A stretch of DNA of 64,000 bases from Hsuehochloa calcarea (GCA_036346395.1 CM070598.1:5253517-5317516); one strand, 5' to 3'; positions 22,847 through 34,334 are shown, counted from the first letter of the stretch. The notes: a model not told the origin generated them from the letters alone. Numbers and translations are program-made.

Positions 22847-23400
22847 GGCACCGTGGTGGTGATGGTGGCCGTTCCGTTCTTATGCTGGAACGGCATCGAT
22901 CGCATGAATCCTAGCCACTACAACCACACCATCTCGCCCAAGCCCCAACTCCCGAGTAACCAACCACATCAACACACCACCACCTATCTAAAACCAACCA
23001 CTACTCCAACCGCACAGCGGGCGGGTACTACTGTCCGTACTCCGGCGGGTCGCCGTAGGCGGCGGCCATTTCCGGCGAGTGGCGGAGACGCTCCCTCTCC
23101 TTTTTCTCCCGACGTTTTTTCACGGCTTACACGCGGCGCAAGAGAAGTTAACAGCCCAGCGAGAGGAGTTAAAAGGCAGGAGCCAGGGGAATTTAAAGGG
23201 GCCAAGGGGCTCAGGTGGGGGCATGGTGACGTGGCGGACCAATGGCCCGGATGCGCAGTGGTACGTGGCGGAGTCGAGCGAGCCGTTGGTCGCAGTATGG
23301 TGACACGCGTCCCGCACGGAGGGCGCACGACGTTGCCGTTTGCGCGGGGAACGAGAAATGACGAGTCTTCCCTTGTATTTTGGGATTAAAAATAATACTA
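22847..23400 (-). promoter_or_regulatory. 5' UTR and promoter region of the DUF506 gene
   Basis: Sequence directly upstream of the ATG on the minus strand. A short upstream open frame starts at about 22905 and overlaps the main start in another frame, which might dampen translation. No clear TATA box was seen in the right orientation. GC-rich stretches at 23030-23330 give spurious open frames on both strands. Confidence 0.4.
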
Positions 23401-23554
23401 ATCCAAAAATAATTAAAAAATAGTCGATTTTTTTTTACAACAGAGATAGGTTTCTGCCTACATCTATTTACTGTCAGTCGTTATTCCAACTAGCGATTTG
23501 CATTGAAGAGTATGCGCTATCTGGACACCATACACTCTTGACAAGGTGTATGAG

Positions 23555-24948
23555 CACGCACCCTGAGGCCCGTCGAGCCTATGCATGCGAGATCACGCGT
23601 ACTGGTACACGCGGATGTACTTGGTGCATGATGTCTTCATGGAGAAGTACCATATGCACTGGATGATACGCCAGTTCGGTATGCGGCAGGAGGTCCCAGC
23701 CCCTAGGGGCAACAGGTGGCGCTGAACGTCCATGGATAAATTCACGTTTTACTTCTGTCGTATCATTTACCTTATGTATGTACGAAACAATCATTTTGCC
23801 TTCCATATGTACAATAGGAAGGGAGTACCTGCTATAACTTCCTGCAAGGACAGGAAGACTGGCTCCGCGCCTTGGAGGTTATGGTCCAGGAGGATGCTTC
23901 CTACGACCTGGGGTATATGAGAAGTACATCGAGTGGTACTTCAGTCGAATGAGGTTTGCGCGTCAGGGTCATAGACGACCCACCACGATACGAGGCCGTG
24001 ACATCCGACACGTAACCCACCTAGCCGGACTCCTCATTCCATCACGTGGTACGTATTGAACGACCCGTACATCTTATTTGCTTCGCAAGTTTTCTATTTT
24101 TAACTAGTTAATTATGTGTACATGTCGGTCTACATTGGGAGATGCATGAGTTGGCGACTTTTGTGCGTCGTATGATGCTCGGGGAGCACTTTAGTGTGAC
24201 GGCCTAAGAGATTAGAGATGTCATGGACTAGTTTGTCGAGAAGACGAGGCGAGGCATCCAGCTGGCGTCTTGCCGTAGGCGAGGGAGATAGTGGACCACT
24301 TGTGCGTGGACGGGGGTGAGCCACGGTGTGTCACACCCACGGCTCCTCACCCGGACGTGGTGGGCGGGTCCTCGTGGCACCATGCTGGGAGTAGCCCGAC
24401 ACAGTTCACAGGTCAGTATAAAACACTCACGCTTGGTTGTTTATTCTGAACTCCACTAGTTACTAACAACAATTTTCTCTGACAGGTACTGAGTTCCACC
24501 TCGTACATGCGGCAAGAGTACGCAGAGCGGTCCGCTACCTTTGTGCAACAAGGTATGTCTATCTTGTTTCCATGCACAACATACTATTTCACCATTTTCA
24601 CCATGTTTACATCCATAACGTACTGTTTCATAGCTCGTACACCCCTTTGGGACAAGGAGATAGTGTTGCACGAGGAGTAACGCTCCGGGGACTTCGATTT
24701 CAACCAGGGTGGTAGTGGGCTTTCGCACGGCGAGAGAAACTAGGCCTCCGTGGGGGCTTCACAACTGCACGGTGCGCCTGGAGCGAGCCAGCTGACGTAG
24801 CACCCTCTCGCGACACCCTTCATGCTACTTGCATTGGTACGGTGCCTCGGTCACCTGAGCCTTTGACCTACTTGTATCAGCGCTCACAGCTGCCCTGGAC
24901 AAGGCCAGGAGCCACACGTGGGGTACACCCTAAGCGGGCCCGCGGGTA
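23555..24948 (+). pseudogene. Plant mobile domain (PMD) protein, broken
   Basis: Starting at 23586 the frame reads RDHAYWYTRMYLVHDVFMEK then YHMHWMIRQFGMRQEVPAPR, matching the PMD pattern of a W/Y-rich helix followed by hRhhRQFGhxQxxP. Downstream pieces DWLRALEVMVQEDASYDL, YEKYIEWYFSRMRFARQG, HELATFVRRMMLGEHFSV and VLSSTSYMRQEYAERSATFV fit the later part of the family. The last piece ends LPWTRPGATRGVHPKRARG at a stop near 24948. GT/AG-like borders (for example TTCACAG/GT at 24412 and CTGACAG/GT at 24482) suggest several exons. In-frame stops around 24207 and 24230 and a frameshift near 23900 show decay. PMD is known both from MAIN-type host genes and from transposons; the neighbouring GRF gene favours the transposon type. 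Confidence 0.6.
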
Positions 24949-25090
24949 GATATTTGTTCTCGTAAATATCACAGATGTCATATTAATATAAATTTATGTA
25001 CAACTTACATTATGCTAGTCTCTTATTTCGATATTATTTGTTCTTGTGTCTACAGGTAACAATGTGAGGGAGTCAGCATTGCGACAACCC

Positions 25091-25590
25091 ACCTTTTCAG
25101 ACCTTAAAGACCACACCGGATCGCACCACACACTACCACTTTTGTAGACCGAAATGACAAAACACTTCAAAGCTACCTTTTTGCGCCGAAAAGTTCACAC
25201 TCCGCCAGACCCCCTTTTTAGATAGAAAAAACTCACACCCAGTCATGCCATACACTACCACTTTTGCAGACCGAGATGACAACAAACTTCGATGCTACCT
25301 TTCCACAGTGAAAAGGCCACACTCCGCCACGCTATCTTTTCAGACCGAAAAGACCACACCCTGTCACACCACATGCTGTCACTTTTGCTGTCTGAGTTGA
25401 CAACATACTGCGACGCTACCCTTTCAGACCGAAAAGGCCACACTCCGTCACACCACCTTTTCATACTGAAAAGAACGCACCATGACATGCCACAAACTAT
25501 CACTTTTGCAGTCGAGATGGTAACACACTACAACGCTACCTTTTTGGACCGAAGATACCACACTCTGCCACACCACCTTTTCAGACTAAA
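25091..25590. repeat. Tandem array, unit 120 bp, about 4.2 copies
   Basis: The mark CACCTTTTCAGACC (or variants) recurs at about 25091, 25211, 25333, 25453 and 25573. Each unit contains two related half-motifs: ACCTTTTCAGACCGAAAAG and CACTTTTGCAGACCGAGATG. The array ends ten bases before a TATA box and so occupies the promoter of the GRF pseudogene. Confidence 0.9.
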
Positions 25591-25599
25591 AAGACCCAT

Positions 25600-25607
25600 T
25601 ATAAAAG
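25600..25607 (+). promoter_or_regulatory. TATA box upstream of the GRF pseudogene
   Basis: TATAAAAG, followed by a purine-rich then CA-rich leader and by the ATG at 25711, about 110 bp downstream. Spacing is right for a plant core promoter. It directly follows the 120-bp array. Confidence 0.65.
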
Positions 25608-25710
25608 GAGGGATAAGAGAAGTAGAGGAGAAGAGAGCTGAGGAGAACACTACACCACCACACCCAACACTTCACCAAAGCTTGGTTCATGATCAACTGA
25701 GAGGAAGGAG

Positions 25711-26493
25711 ATGTTGAACTCGTCGGCGAACTTCTTCATGATCGAAGATGCTGCAGAAGCGCAAGTGGCTTACCGAGAGGGCTAACCCTACCTGGATTGT
25801 TCTATGAAGGATACACCGATACCAACAGAGTTCTCATGCCCGCAATGTGTATGCGAAGAACCGACTAAAATCATCCAGTCCATACACCCGACGACGGTCG
25901 CCCGGGCATACTACACGTGCGAGACCGTCCTCGTAAACGAATCTTGCAAACACTTAAATTTTTCACATCTTCATATCCATTCCACAAATCCCTAACTACA
26001 TCTACGCATAATGACAGCCATAGATATGATACAATTTTTTCCAATGGATTGATGACCAGAATATGTACGATAAGGCGTTCATCGACTAGAAGTATAAGTT
26101 GAACTATGCAATGCGAGCCGAGATCTTCAAACGCTGAAACCTTACGTACCCAACTCTACTAAAAAGACACCAAATGAGCCCAGGAGAGTAGGGTGGTGGT
26201 GGAGGACCCCCGAATACGAAGCCGAGTACGATCGCGCGGCGCACAAGGGGAATGCTCCTGCTAGTGAGACCGACGGCTGTCGTAGCGCTCCCCGTCGCCT
26301 GGGCGCAGTCTGGATCGAAGAGGTAAGTTATGTTCAGTTTGTATCATGATTATTAATTTGGCCCTACGTTGTGCTATGTTAACATCATTCAATCGTTCAG
26401 CCCGTCTTGCAGAACATGGCTGACTTCAACACTGGCTACCACTGCGGGCAGTCCAGAGACAACGGGATGAGACTGATGGGCCATCAGGACTAA
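25711..26493 (+). pseudogene. GRF-type zinc-finger protein, broken
   Basis: The start ATG at 25711 gives MLNSSANFF; a frameshift leads to QKRKWLTERANPTW. The frame LPGLFYEGYTDTNRVLMPAM then passes to CPQCVCEEPTKIIQSIHPTT and VARAYYTCET, the GRF zinc-finger pattern CxxC...P...S...ARxYYxC. FFQWIDDQNMYDKAFID follows near 26037. After a stop and frameshift come EPRRVGWWWRTPEYEAEYDR and a GT-AG intron (26322-26400), then a last exon ending HCGQSRDNGMRLMGHQD at 26493. GRF fingers bind single-stranded nucleic acid in characterised proteins; the role in this family is unknown. A homologous first exon lies at 41434-41514, beside a MULE transposase. Confidence 0.65.
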
Positions 26494-27013
26494 TCGATTT
26501 CGTTCCAATCAACTCTTTTTGGATTAAAAAAGTGCAGATGTATCGTAGGCGTATTTTTGTTTATTGATTCGTGTATGTTAGTGTTTCTAATGTACGTAAT
26601 CAAACTCAGCATGCCATGTATTTCGCAATTAAATTATGAAGTCTTTCAAACTTAAATCTCTTTTTCCAAATATTTTGACTACTAAATATTACACAATCTT
26701 TTCCCGAAGGAATCGGTTCCACGAATAATACAATCGGGACAACAACGCACTTAGCAACCCTAAACCCAAATATATATTTTTCCTTTCGCTTCGAAGGATG
26801 CTATTTGTGTTATTGCGCCACCGAACTTGCGTTCCAAATTGTGTCACCGATCTCGTGTTCTCTACTTCACATTTTGTTATCTTCTCTAATTTCTAATTCC
26901 GATCTGAGCGGACAATTCAAGGTATTATAAAAAAAACTTCGTAAAATAGACTAAATATTTAGTTTGAATTCTATAGACATAAATTTAATAAAAATAAAAT
27001 ATAGGGTGCGGAG
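26494..27013. other. AT-rich interval
   Basis: No gene or repeat was recognised. It could be the 3' flank of the GRF pseudogene. Confidence 0.35.
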
Positions 27014-27139
27014 AGGTTCCTGTCGCTAATTGAACTGGCGACATGACAATTTCGCCAGTTTAATTGGCGATAAGAATATTGTCACTTGTTGGAATGGCGA
27101 TTGGAAAAAATTTCCATTCCAAATGGCGACAGATAACCT
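27014..27139. repeat. Small foldback element built on TGGCGA motifs
   Basis: The outer ends AGGTTCCTGTCGC and GGCGACAGATAACCT are imperfect inverted repeats. Inside are two hairpins: AATTGAACTGGCGA with TCGCCAGTTTAATT (27028-27064), and TTGGAATGG with CCATTCCAA (27089-27122). TGGCGA or TCGCCA occurs five times in 126 bp. Confidence 0.55.
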
Positions 27140-27336
27140 ATTTTTTTTTAAAAAAAATGTGACTATTTTTGTAATTATCTTTTAAATTAATATTATTTTT
27201 AAAAAATATGTATTTTGCGGTGGTTCCTGATCCGTGTAGTGGGGGCCGAGGGGTAAAGTTGGTATTTCCCAACAGAGGTGTGGATTGTGTGTGTCGTGTG
27301 TGGATGTGGGGAGCGGTAGGAGGCAGAAGTGGTGTG

Positions 27337-27608
27337 TGTTGAGGAACCGACGCTGGCGAGTCCAGTCCGAACGATAACCTCGTAGACAAATATAGAATCG
27401 TATTAAACAATGCAAGAATATAATAGCAGAATAGTAGATTGAACACAAAGATGTAGGAGACTTCTTGCTTCTTTTTATTGCTCTTCATACGATCAATCAT
27501 TTACAATAATTTGCTCCTCCTATTTATAGTCTATAACCCCTACTAGGGTTTGGGATGGGGTGCCCATACATGGGCCGGCTGCTGGGCCGAGCCCATAGTT
27601 TTCCAACA
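27337..27608 (-). repeat. 3' LTR of copia element 2
   Basis: 272 bp. Plus-strand ends are TGTTGAGGAACC and TTTTCCAACA; TATAAATA (minus) at 27521-27528. The polypurine tract CCAAGGGGAG (minus) follows at 27609-27618. Confidence 0.9.
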
Positions 27609-27910
27609 CTCCCCTTGGGCACCCATCCTCACATGTTCATGCTTCGTCAAAACTCCATAAAAATCTAATGGAATTTTTTTGGAGAAAGAGTACATGACAC
27701 ACGTTCTGCTGCGTTGCACGAATTGCCTCGTTAAAAACCTTATCCGAGAAACTTTAGAAAAACTCGTCAAGGAAAAAAAAGTACAATCCACCGAATGTCA
27801 TTTAATCTCCAAGATTTACTCTTTGGGTACTCGATCTTCACGATCAAGTTTTGGTAATGAGTTCATGAAGATTCTCGCCCTGAATTCTACACTTCTCTAA
27901 GTCTCATCAT

Positions 27911-28701
27911 TCAAGTTTCACGTATGCATCTTTCAAAGCTAGATGCTGGAAGTGACTTAATGAATAAATATGCTAGATTTTCATATGACTTAGTATGCAG
28001 TACTTTAATTGTGCCCATCTTTTGCAATTCATGAGCATATACGAACTTGGTGTTGATATACTTTGTGACATGACTCTTCACATAACCCATCTGCATTTGT
28101 GCAACACAAGTTGCATTATCTTCATAGATAATAGTGGGGTTTGCGCAGTATTCAATCCACATGACTGCTGGATGTGGTGCATCATCTGCCGAAACCAATC
28201 ACATTCTTATGAGGCCTCTTACCGTGCTATGATTTTCGAGTGGTTCGTCGAAATCGATACAAGACATTGCTTAGACAATTTCAGTGGAATTGCAGTTCCA
28301 CCACATAGGAATACACAACCTGTTTGCGACTTGGCTGTATGCGGATTCTACTGGTGCCCAGCATCTACATAGCCATTCATAGTTAGGTCTTGGTTCTTTT
28401 GTAGAATAGAACAAGTTCTTTGCTTCCTTGGAGATATCGAAGATGTCATTCATTCTTTGCCAATACCCTTGGTAGGTTTTGTGCTATACCTTGATAGTAG
28501 GTTCACAGCAAATGCAATGTCCGGTCTAGTACATTTTGCTAAATACATGAGTGCTCCTACTGCGCTCAAGTATGGGAATTCGGTCCCGGACTTCCTCCCC
28601 CTCTTCTCTAGATCCATACGGGTCTTTAATTTGATGCAAAGACCTCTCGACCATCGACACTTTCGAAGGATACGCCTTTCCAAAATCAACCTTTCTAACA
28701 C
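27911..28701 (-). pseudogene. Copia 2 RT C terminus and RNase H
   Basis: The 28450-28701 frame has FPYLSAVGALMYLAKCTRPD and IAFAVNLLSRYSTKPTKG; the 27911-28198 frame has YEDNATCVAQMQMGYVKS and YAHELQKMGTIKVLHTKS, the same text as element 1. Between them the RNase H core is frame-shifted. Near-identical order to element 1 confirms common origin. Confidence 0.85.
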
Positions 28702-29383
28702 CCTCTGAGTGTAGGTTGACTGATATACTAGTATCCCTTCAAAGTCATGCTCAAGCTACAAGCTTAGGTAATATTTGGTATTACCCAAATCTTTCATTTC
28801 GAACTCTGGCTCCAGGTAAGAGCTTGCTTTCTTAATACCTTCCAGGGTTCCAATGATGTTCAGATCATGTTAATACACTGAGATTATACAAAATCTATCC
28901 TAAGATCATTGTATAAATACACAGGGATAATTCTTATTGTATGTGTAGCCTTTCTTGCATAGAAAGTCGTTTCAAGCGATTATACCTGAATCCCCGTACA
29001 GATTGCTTAACTTCGTACAGTGCCTTTCTGAGCTTCACCCCGTATAGATTTCTATCTGCTCTGTCTTAGTTCTGGACAGGGATACATTCAGGTATCTTCA
29101 TATAAATATCTGAATCCAATATTCCATGAAGGTATGCTGTTACCACATCCATCAATTTCACTTTTAACTTCAAGTTTACTGCCATTGATATTAAATATCT
29201 AAAGGGTGGTTTCGCCCATGACCGGGGAATAGGTTTCTTCATAAATAACTCCTGGATTTTGAGTGAAACCTTGTGCAACAAACCTTGATTTACTTCACTA
29301 TTTTCATTTCTCTTTTGAACAAATACCCATTTATGCCCTACGGGGTGCACATGGGAAGGCGAACGGCTTACTGGCCCAAACAT
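28702..29383 (-). pseudogene. Copia 2 reverse transcriptase, catalytic motif lost
   Basis: The 29066-29383 frame gives FGPVSRSPSHVHPVGHKWVF, FRYLISMAVNLKLKVKLMDV and TAYLHGILDSDIYMKIPE, the N-terminal RT blocks. The segment that encodes YVDD in element 1 reads here with a stop codon inside the motif (near 28870), so catalysis is abolished. Frameshifts flank it. Confidence 0.8.
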
Positions 29384-30539
29384 CTTCTATTATTCTCAAT
29401 ATTATCTTTTCTTACATTCAGCGAGCGATACAGACTCTAGACCAAGATCGATGATTGTGATAATTTTCTTTGCAAAGTAAATATCGACATTGGTTGCTGT
29501 CTTATTCATAGATTCTCTTAAGGCCACAAAGTTTATAGCTATTTCTTCAAGGGGCGATTCTTCTTATGTTTCTACTTGCTCACCGCTGTTTTCAATTATG
29601 GGGGCAAATCCCTTTAGTTTCCAGCTTCGATGTGTGCACACACATCCATGATGGTATCTCCCTTCATGAGGATGTTCAATTCTGGTATGTCTTTTCTGAA
29701 GGTTTCATACTAGTACCAGATCTCAACTGGTTCCTCTTTCTGGTTCTGGGGTACTTTTGGTGATCGGCTGTGTCAAGTCCTTTTTATCCTTTTTCACTTG
29801 GCGTCCCCGGTTACTTCGGATTTGAGCGGCCGGAGTTCTCATCCTTTTAGAGGCCTTAGGACGAGATTAGGGATACCTTCATCGGTATTTCAACCCTCTC
29901 CGATGCATTGCGTGTAGGCATATGCTACTTGGTCACGCTCTTCAAATCACAAAAGTGGTAAGGCATATGATTTGCTAATGCTTACAAATCAATTATCTTC
30001 TGAACTGTAATTGTCTTCTATACTTTAATTGTTTTCTAGACTTCAATTATCTTATGGACTTCTCTATATGCTTCCCTAGTGCGCGAGTTATGTGCATGTA
30101 TTTCAATTATCTACTGGACTTCAATTGTCTTCTGGATTTCTCTATTTCCCGATATTTTTCACCAAGGGGTTGATTTCCTCTACCTAATGACGAGAAACAA
30201 TACTCATCAAATATACTATTAGCTAAGCGTGCTGCTTGCAAATCTCTAGTCATGGGGCCCAAATACCTGATTATGGCTGCTGTCTAATAACCAACGTATA
30301 TCTTAGACTTTCGAGAGGGCCAATTGCAGTTCGTTGCAGTGGTGGTATAGGTACATAAACCTTGCAACCAAACCTTTCTAAATGAGAAATTTTCGATGCT
30401 GACTCTTGTGCTAGTTGCATAGGTGAATGGATGTTATATGCCTACGGTCTAATATTGATGAGAGTTGCTGCAAGCAGGACTACGTGTCCCCAACATGTAG
30501 TTGGTCAATTAAAATTCTTTAAAATTCTGCTAATCCATT
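29384..30539 (-). pseudogene. Copia 2 integrase-RT spacer
   Basis: Alignable with 11900-12940 of element 1 through shared text such as the region around ATTTCTTTGCAAAGTAAAT and GTGTCAAGTCC. It has an expanded array of CTTCAATTATCTTCTGGACT-like repeats at about 30000-30140 that element 1 lacks. No long frame survives. Confidence 0.6.
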
Positions 30540-31215
30540 CTAGGTGTGGACATGCGGTATGAAATGTTCAACTTTAATTCTCATTTTCATACAATAACCA
30601 TCAAATGCATTTGAAGTAAATTCTACAGCTTTGTCCATTCTGGTGGACTTCACATGATGATCAGGGAAATTATTCTTGGTGTTAATTATCTGCGAGATTA
30701 GTTTTGTAGAAGCATGATTTCTCGTAAGACAATAAACGTATGTGCGACCATTTCGAGGAAGCATTGATGAACATCATAAAATACCTAAATGACCCTAACA
30801 GGGGCTATATAGGATCGCAAATGTCTCTCTGGATATGGTCCAGAAATGCAGGTATTTCATCCTTCACTTTCGGAGCAGAAGGTCTATTAATTAATTTTCT
30901 AGTGGCACATACGGGGCACACAAAATCTTTCTAATTCGGGAAAATCTTTACATTGATATTGTGTCCCTGTGCATTGTTAATTATATGTCTCATCATCCTA
31001 AGACCTAGGCGGCATAACCTATCATGCTAGAGATAGAAAAGTTTAGAGCTTCTAAATATGGTTTTCAGGGCAGTATAAGTTGCAAATGCCTTAATATTAG
31101 TGTACTATAGCCCAGTTGCAAATGAAGGAAGTCGTTCTAATACATTTTTTTTTACTTTCTTCATGCTTTGTAATGAGTAGGTATTCCTTACCATGCTCTT
31201 CTTCAGTGATGGGGG
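30540..31215 (-). pseudogene. Copia 2 integrase and protease remnant
   Basis: The 30540-30764 frame holds YCLTRNHASTKLISQIINTK and STRMDKAVEFTSNAFDGY, parallel to the integrase core of element 1; DNAGEF has become DKAVEF. Upstream parts match the pre-integrase region, and the protease active site is deleted. Confidence 0.75.
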
Positions 31216-31755
31216 CTGCTACTGGGCTATCCACATCCATTAGTGCAACTAATGGCTGTGGATCCTCTATGCCTGCAATGGCGAGATGTTCCTCATGTTG
31301 TCCTTTGCCCTTCTTATTAGACTGAAAAGCATCAATAACGTGCTTGCAACCCGCGACCTTACCCTTCTTGCCCCTCTCCTTCGTGAGAGGCTTCCTCGCC
31401 TTGTAGCTGCTAGCATTAGCTTCATGACCAACATTGCTACTAGCCGACTGTAGTTCTTCCTTAGAACATCATCTTGAGCTTTCACAACTTTCATGATGTC
31501 AATTAATTAGGCATACTCCATGTAGCCATCTTGACAGTGGTTGCGTGCGGATTGTATCGCATTCGGGTGAAAGATAGAGAGCGTCTTCTCAATCTTCTGC
31601 TCATCCGTGATTATATTATCATAGAGTCCAAGACTTGTAAAATTATGTTCAAATTCTGGCCATGCTGGGCCAGTTCTTCGAACTCCTGGTTCGTGATGCC
31701 AGTCATCTTCATATTCATGCAAAGTGTTCATAAGATTACTGCTGGTAATTTGCAT
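31216..31755 (-). pseudogene. Copia 2 gag, deleted
   Basis: The 31507-31755 frame ends NAIQSARNHCQDGYMEYA and the next continues KVVKAQDDVLRKNY, matching element 1 gag. Relative to element 1, about 300 bp near the N terminus and the zinc-knuckle segment are missing. It cannot make a complete capsid protein. Confidence 0.75.
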
Positions 31756-33382
31756 AAAATAGTTGCAAAATTCTCATAATGTTCCCGTATTTTCTATGTA
31801 TTTTTCATAATTTACTACTTTTTTCAATTATTAAAAGCAATATAAATAATCACATATAATCAAAAACAGTAAATACAGTACATAAATTGCATAGAAAAGA
31901 TAATAACAAAGTGAAGCATATTTCAAATGGAAAAACCTATCCAAAAATTGAATCCCCGAGGACATTTTCTGCTTGAAAAAGAACTTTTGGTGAATTCTGC
32001 AATTTCGAGGGGTTAAAACGCAAGATTTCAATTTTGAGAAAAATTGCGCGTAATTTTCATAAAGTCAAAGGGGTTTTCTACAAAATTTCCTTATTTGGAA
32101 AACTTTGTCGTGATTTCTAGAAATCCGGTGGCCTTTTGCAAAAATGGAATTTTATCTTTTCTCATTTTTCGATTTCTTTGGTCGTGGATTGGGCCAGTCT
32201 TCATGGGCTGGCCCGTTTTCCGCCACTGAAAAGGGGGGGTCCGGGATTAGCGTTTCCCTACCCCTGCCTTCATGTGACGGCTCTCCTCCTGGGGCTGCGG
32301 CCTCCTCCATGGGAGCTTGGTGCCCGGGCGATGGAGGCAGTATCCGGAGGCGGGCGGTGGCTCCGAGCGCGGGTGTCGTATGCCCAATCGCCGGCGCCGC
32401 CGGCTCCCAAGACCGTCGCACCACGCAGCCACGCCGTCGGCTCCTAGCGGCGGCGTGGAGCCGTCGCGTGCGCGCGAGTTGGCGAAGCTTTGTGCGGCCG
32501 TGCGGCGGTGGCGACATGTCACGCTCATGCTCAAGCGCTTCAAGCGCGCGCGCGGCGCACTCAAGTGGCGTGAGGGTGGCGGTTGGCTTCGGGTGGTCGG
32601 CCGGCTCGCGGCGGCAGCGCCTCTGGCCGCCGACCGAGGCGCGCAGTCTAGCTCCTCGAGCCATCTCCCTCTCCCCTTACGCTTGCACGGTGGTGGAAGT
32701 CTTGTGTGGCGCGAGGAGGCGGCCCGGCGCTCTGCAGGGGCTTCAAGCCGGGCCATCGCGGCCGGTGGTGGCACTTCTCGCTCCCCCTCCGCTTCTTTCT
32801 TCGAGGCGTTCGGCCCGGGCGGCGGCTTCGGGAAGCGCTCGGTCGTTCCACGTGTGGCTGCAGCTTCAAGTCGGTAGGGGTGGGGGGTCGCGACGGCGAG
32901 TGGGTGAAGCGGCGACTTCAAGCCGCCGAGGTGGTGCAGCCGTCTTGGCGAGGTAGCGGCTTCAAGCATTTGGGGTTAATCTTGGCAATGGGCGAGCGGC
33001 TTCAAGCGGTGGAGCAATTAATTTTTTTCACACTGTTCATATGATGCGATGCTATGTAGTGCAATCAACACCCGTTCTTTCATACAACCACCGATCGCTT
33101 AGGTTGACGACTTCAAGTCTGCTCGCGGTAGGTTAGAACGAATTCGCAATTTCAATCTACGGTACAATCGACATCTAATCTTTCACGCAATCCACTGATC
33201 GGCATTGTGCCGGTGACTTCAAGTCGTCTCGTGGTGGATTAGAACGGATTTGCACCGTAGAAAACCAATCTAGAAAGCCAAAATTGCAGGATTGAAAGCA
33301 ATCTAGAAAAATGATTCAATTTACGAGTGTTGTTCTTCGACGGTTACATTTCGATGCGCGAGAGTCGATCGAGCCGATAATG
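31756..33382 (-). other. Copia 2 leader
   Basis: The AT-rich first part (31780-32140) matches element 1. A GC-rich part (32200-32960) follows, with many overlapping but low-complexity open frames on both strands that look like leader composition and not genes. CTTCAAG-type motifs recur between 32530 and 33220. The sequence ATTATCGGCTCGAT next to the LTR end may be a decayed primer binding site. Confidence 0.55.
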
Positions 33383-33653
33383 TGTTGAGGAACAATCGCT
33401 GGCGAGTCCATCTGAACGATAACCTCGTAGACAAACATAGAATAGCATTAAACAATGCAAGAATACAAGAATAGAATAGTAGATTGAACACGGAGATGTA
33501 GGCGGCTTCTTGCTTCTCTTTATTGCTCTTCATACTATCAATCCTTTACAATGACTAGCACCCCCTATTTATAGTCTATAGCCCCTGCTAGGGTTTGGGA
33601 TGGGGTGCCCATACATGGGCCGACTGCTGGGACGAGACCATAGTTTTCCAATA
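33383..33653 (-). repeat. 5' LTR of copia element 2
   Basis: 271 bp, TGTTGAGGAACA...TTTTCCAATA on the plus strand (the last CA has become TA). TATAAATA (minus) at 33566-33573. It is nearly collinear with the 3' LTR but differs at many positions, consistent with an old insertion. Confidence 0.88.
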
Positions 33654-33658
33654 GTGTG

Positions 33659-34013
33659 GACTGTATAGTGAGATTTACTACTACCGAGCCGTTTAAAAAT
33701 GTTCTTTTCTGGTTTGGAAGATTTGGACAGGGTGGTTATTCTAGTAATAATGGTGGGCCCACTATCATACTTTAAGTTTGAGAGACTTTTTTTGTGTTTC
33801 AATTTTTTTCCCTCTCCTTTCTAATTTTGGAATCACCAATTGCTGAAGTGTCCACAGCCAAGGTTGTATTGCTAAAGACTAGAGAGAGAGAGAGTATGTA
33901 GAATAATTTTCAGGGTTAAGTGGAAAATTCTATTGTTCTCTTAAAACGTTGGTGACAGTACACTTCAAAACACAAACAAGTTGTAAAAAAAGTCACAAGC
34001 TATGCATTTGAAA
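33659..34013. other. Unassigned flank of copia element 2
   Basis: It contains a short (GA)n run near 33882. Nothing else was recognised. Confidence 0.35.
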
Positions 34014-34015
34014 TA

Positions 34016-34259
34016 CTACCTCCACTTCAAAAAACAAGTCATTTTGGAATACGTGGAATCAAACTTTGAAACTTCAGGTATCAATATTTTTTTAAAATTA
34101 TTTAGATTCAATACATGAAAAATTATATATGTAGATTCATCTTGAAATGTACTTTTATAATATTATAATTTTATTAGATTTGTAGTAAGTAGTGATCAAA
34201 GTTGAATTTTAGGAACCGTGTCGATGTCCAAAATGACATATTTTGTGAACCAGAGCGAG
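34016..34259. mobile_element. Stowaway-type MITE, 244 bp
   Basis: The left end CTACCTCCACTTCAAAAAAC and right end ATTTTGTGAACCAGAGCGAG are inverted variants of the CTCCCTCCGTTCC terminus of grass Stowaway elements. TA flanks it at 34014-34015 and 34260-34261, as expected for Tc1/mariner MITEs. The interior ACAAGTCATTTTGGA pairs with TCCAAAATGACATA. Confidence 0.8.
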
Positions 34260-34260
34260 T

Positions 34261-34334
34261 AGCAGGTTTACTATTCTTAAGTTGCTTGGTTTTTTCTAGC
34301 AGGTTTACTATTCTTAAGTAGCTTGGTTTTTTCT
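34261..34334. repeat. Two-copy tandem repeat, unit 37 bp
   Basis: AGCAGGTTTACTATTCTTAA starts at 34261 and again at 34298; the copies differ at one or two positions. It begins at the right edge of the Stowaway element. Confidence 0.85.

Larger units (their letters stand above)
27337..33653 (-). mobile_element. Copia retrotransposon 2, both LTRs, internally deleted
   Basis: LTRs at 27337-27608 (3') and 33383-33653 (5'), flanked by GTGTG at 27332-27336 and 33654-33658. The interior has the same gene order as element 1 at 9.8-16.1 kb. Relative to that copy it lacks three or more segments: the gag C terminus through the protease start (junction near 31215), the zinc-knuckle stretch (junction near 31350) and part of gag (junction near 31676). 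Stops and frameshifts are frequent, so it is non-autonomous and old. Confidence 0.92.

Noticed and set aside
25091..25590. Regular repeats that might suggest a CRISPR array
   Set aside because: Units are contiguous at 120 bp with no unique spacers, and the DNA is plant nuclear.
32144..32969. Open frames of 240-270 residues on both strands
   Set aside because: GC-rich leader of copia element 2; no recognisable domain and no consistent frame with element 1.
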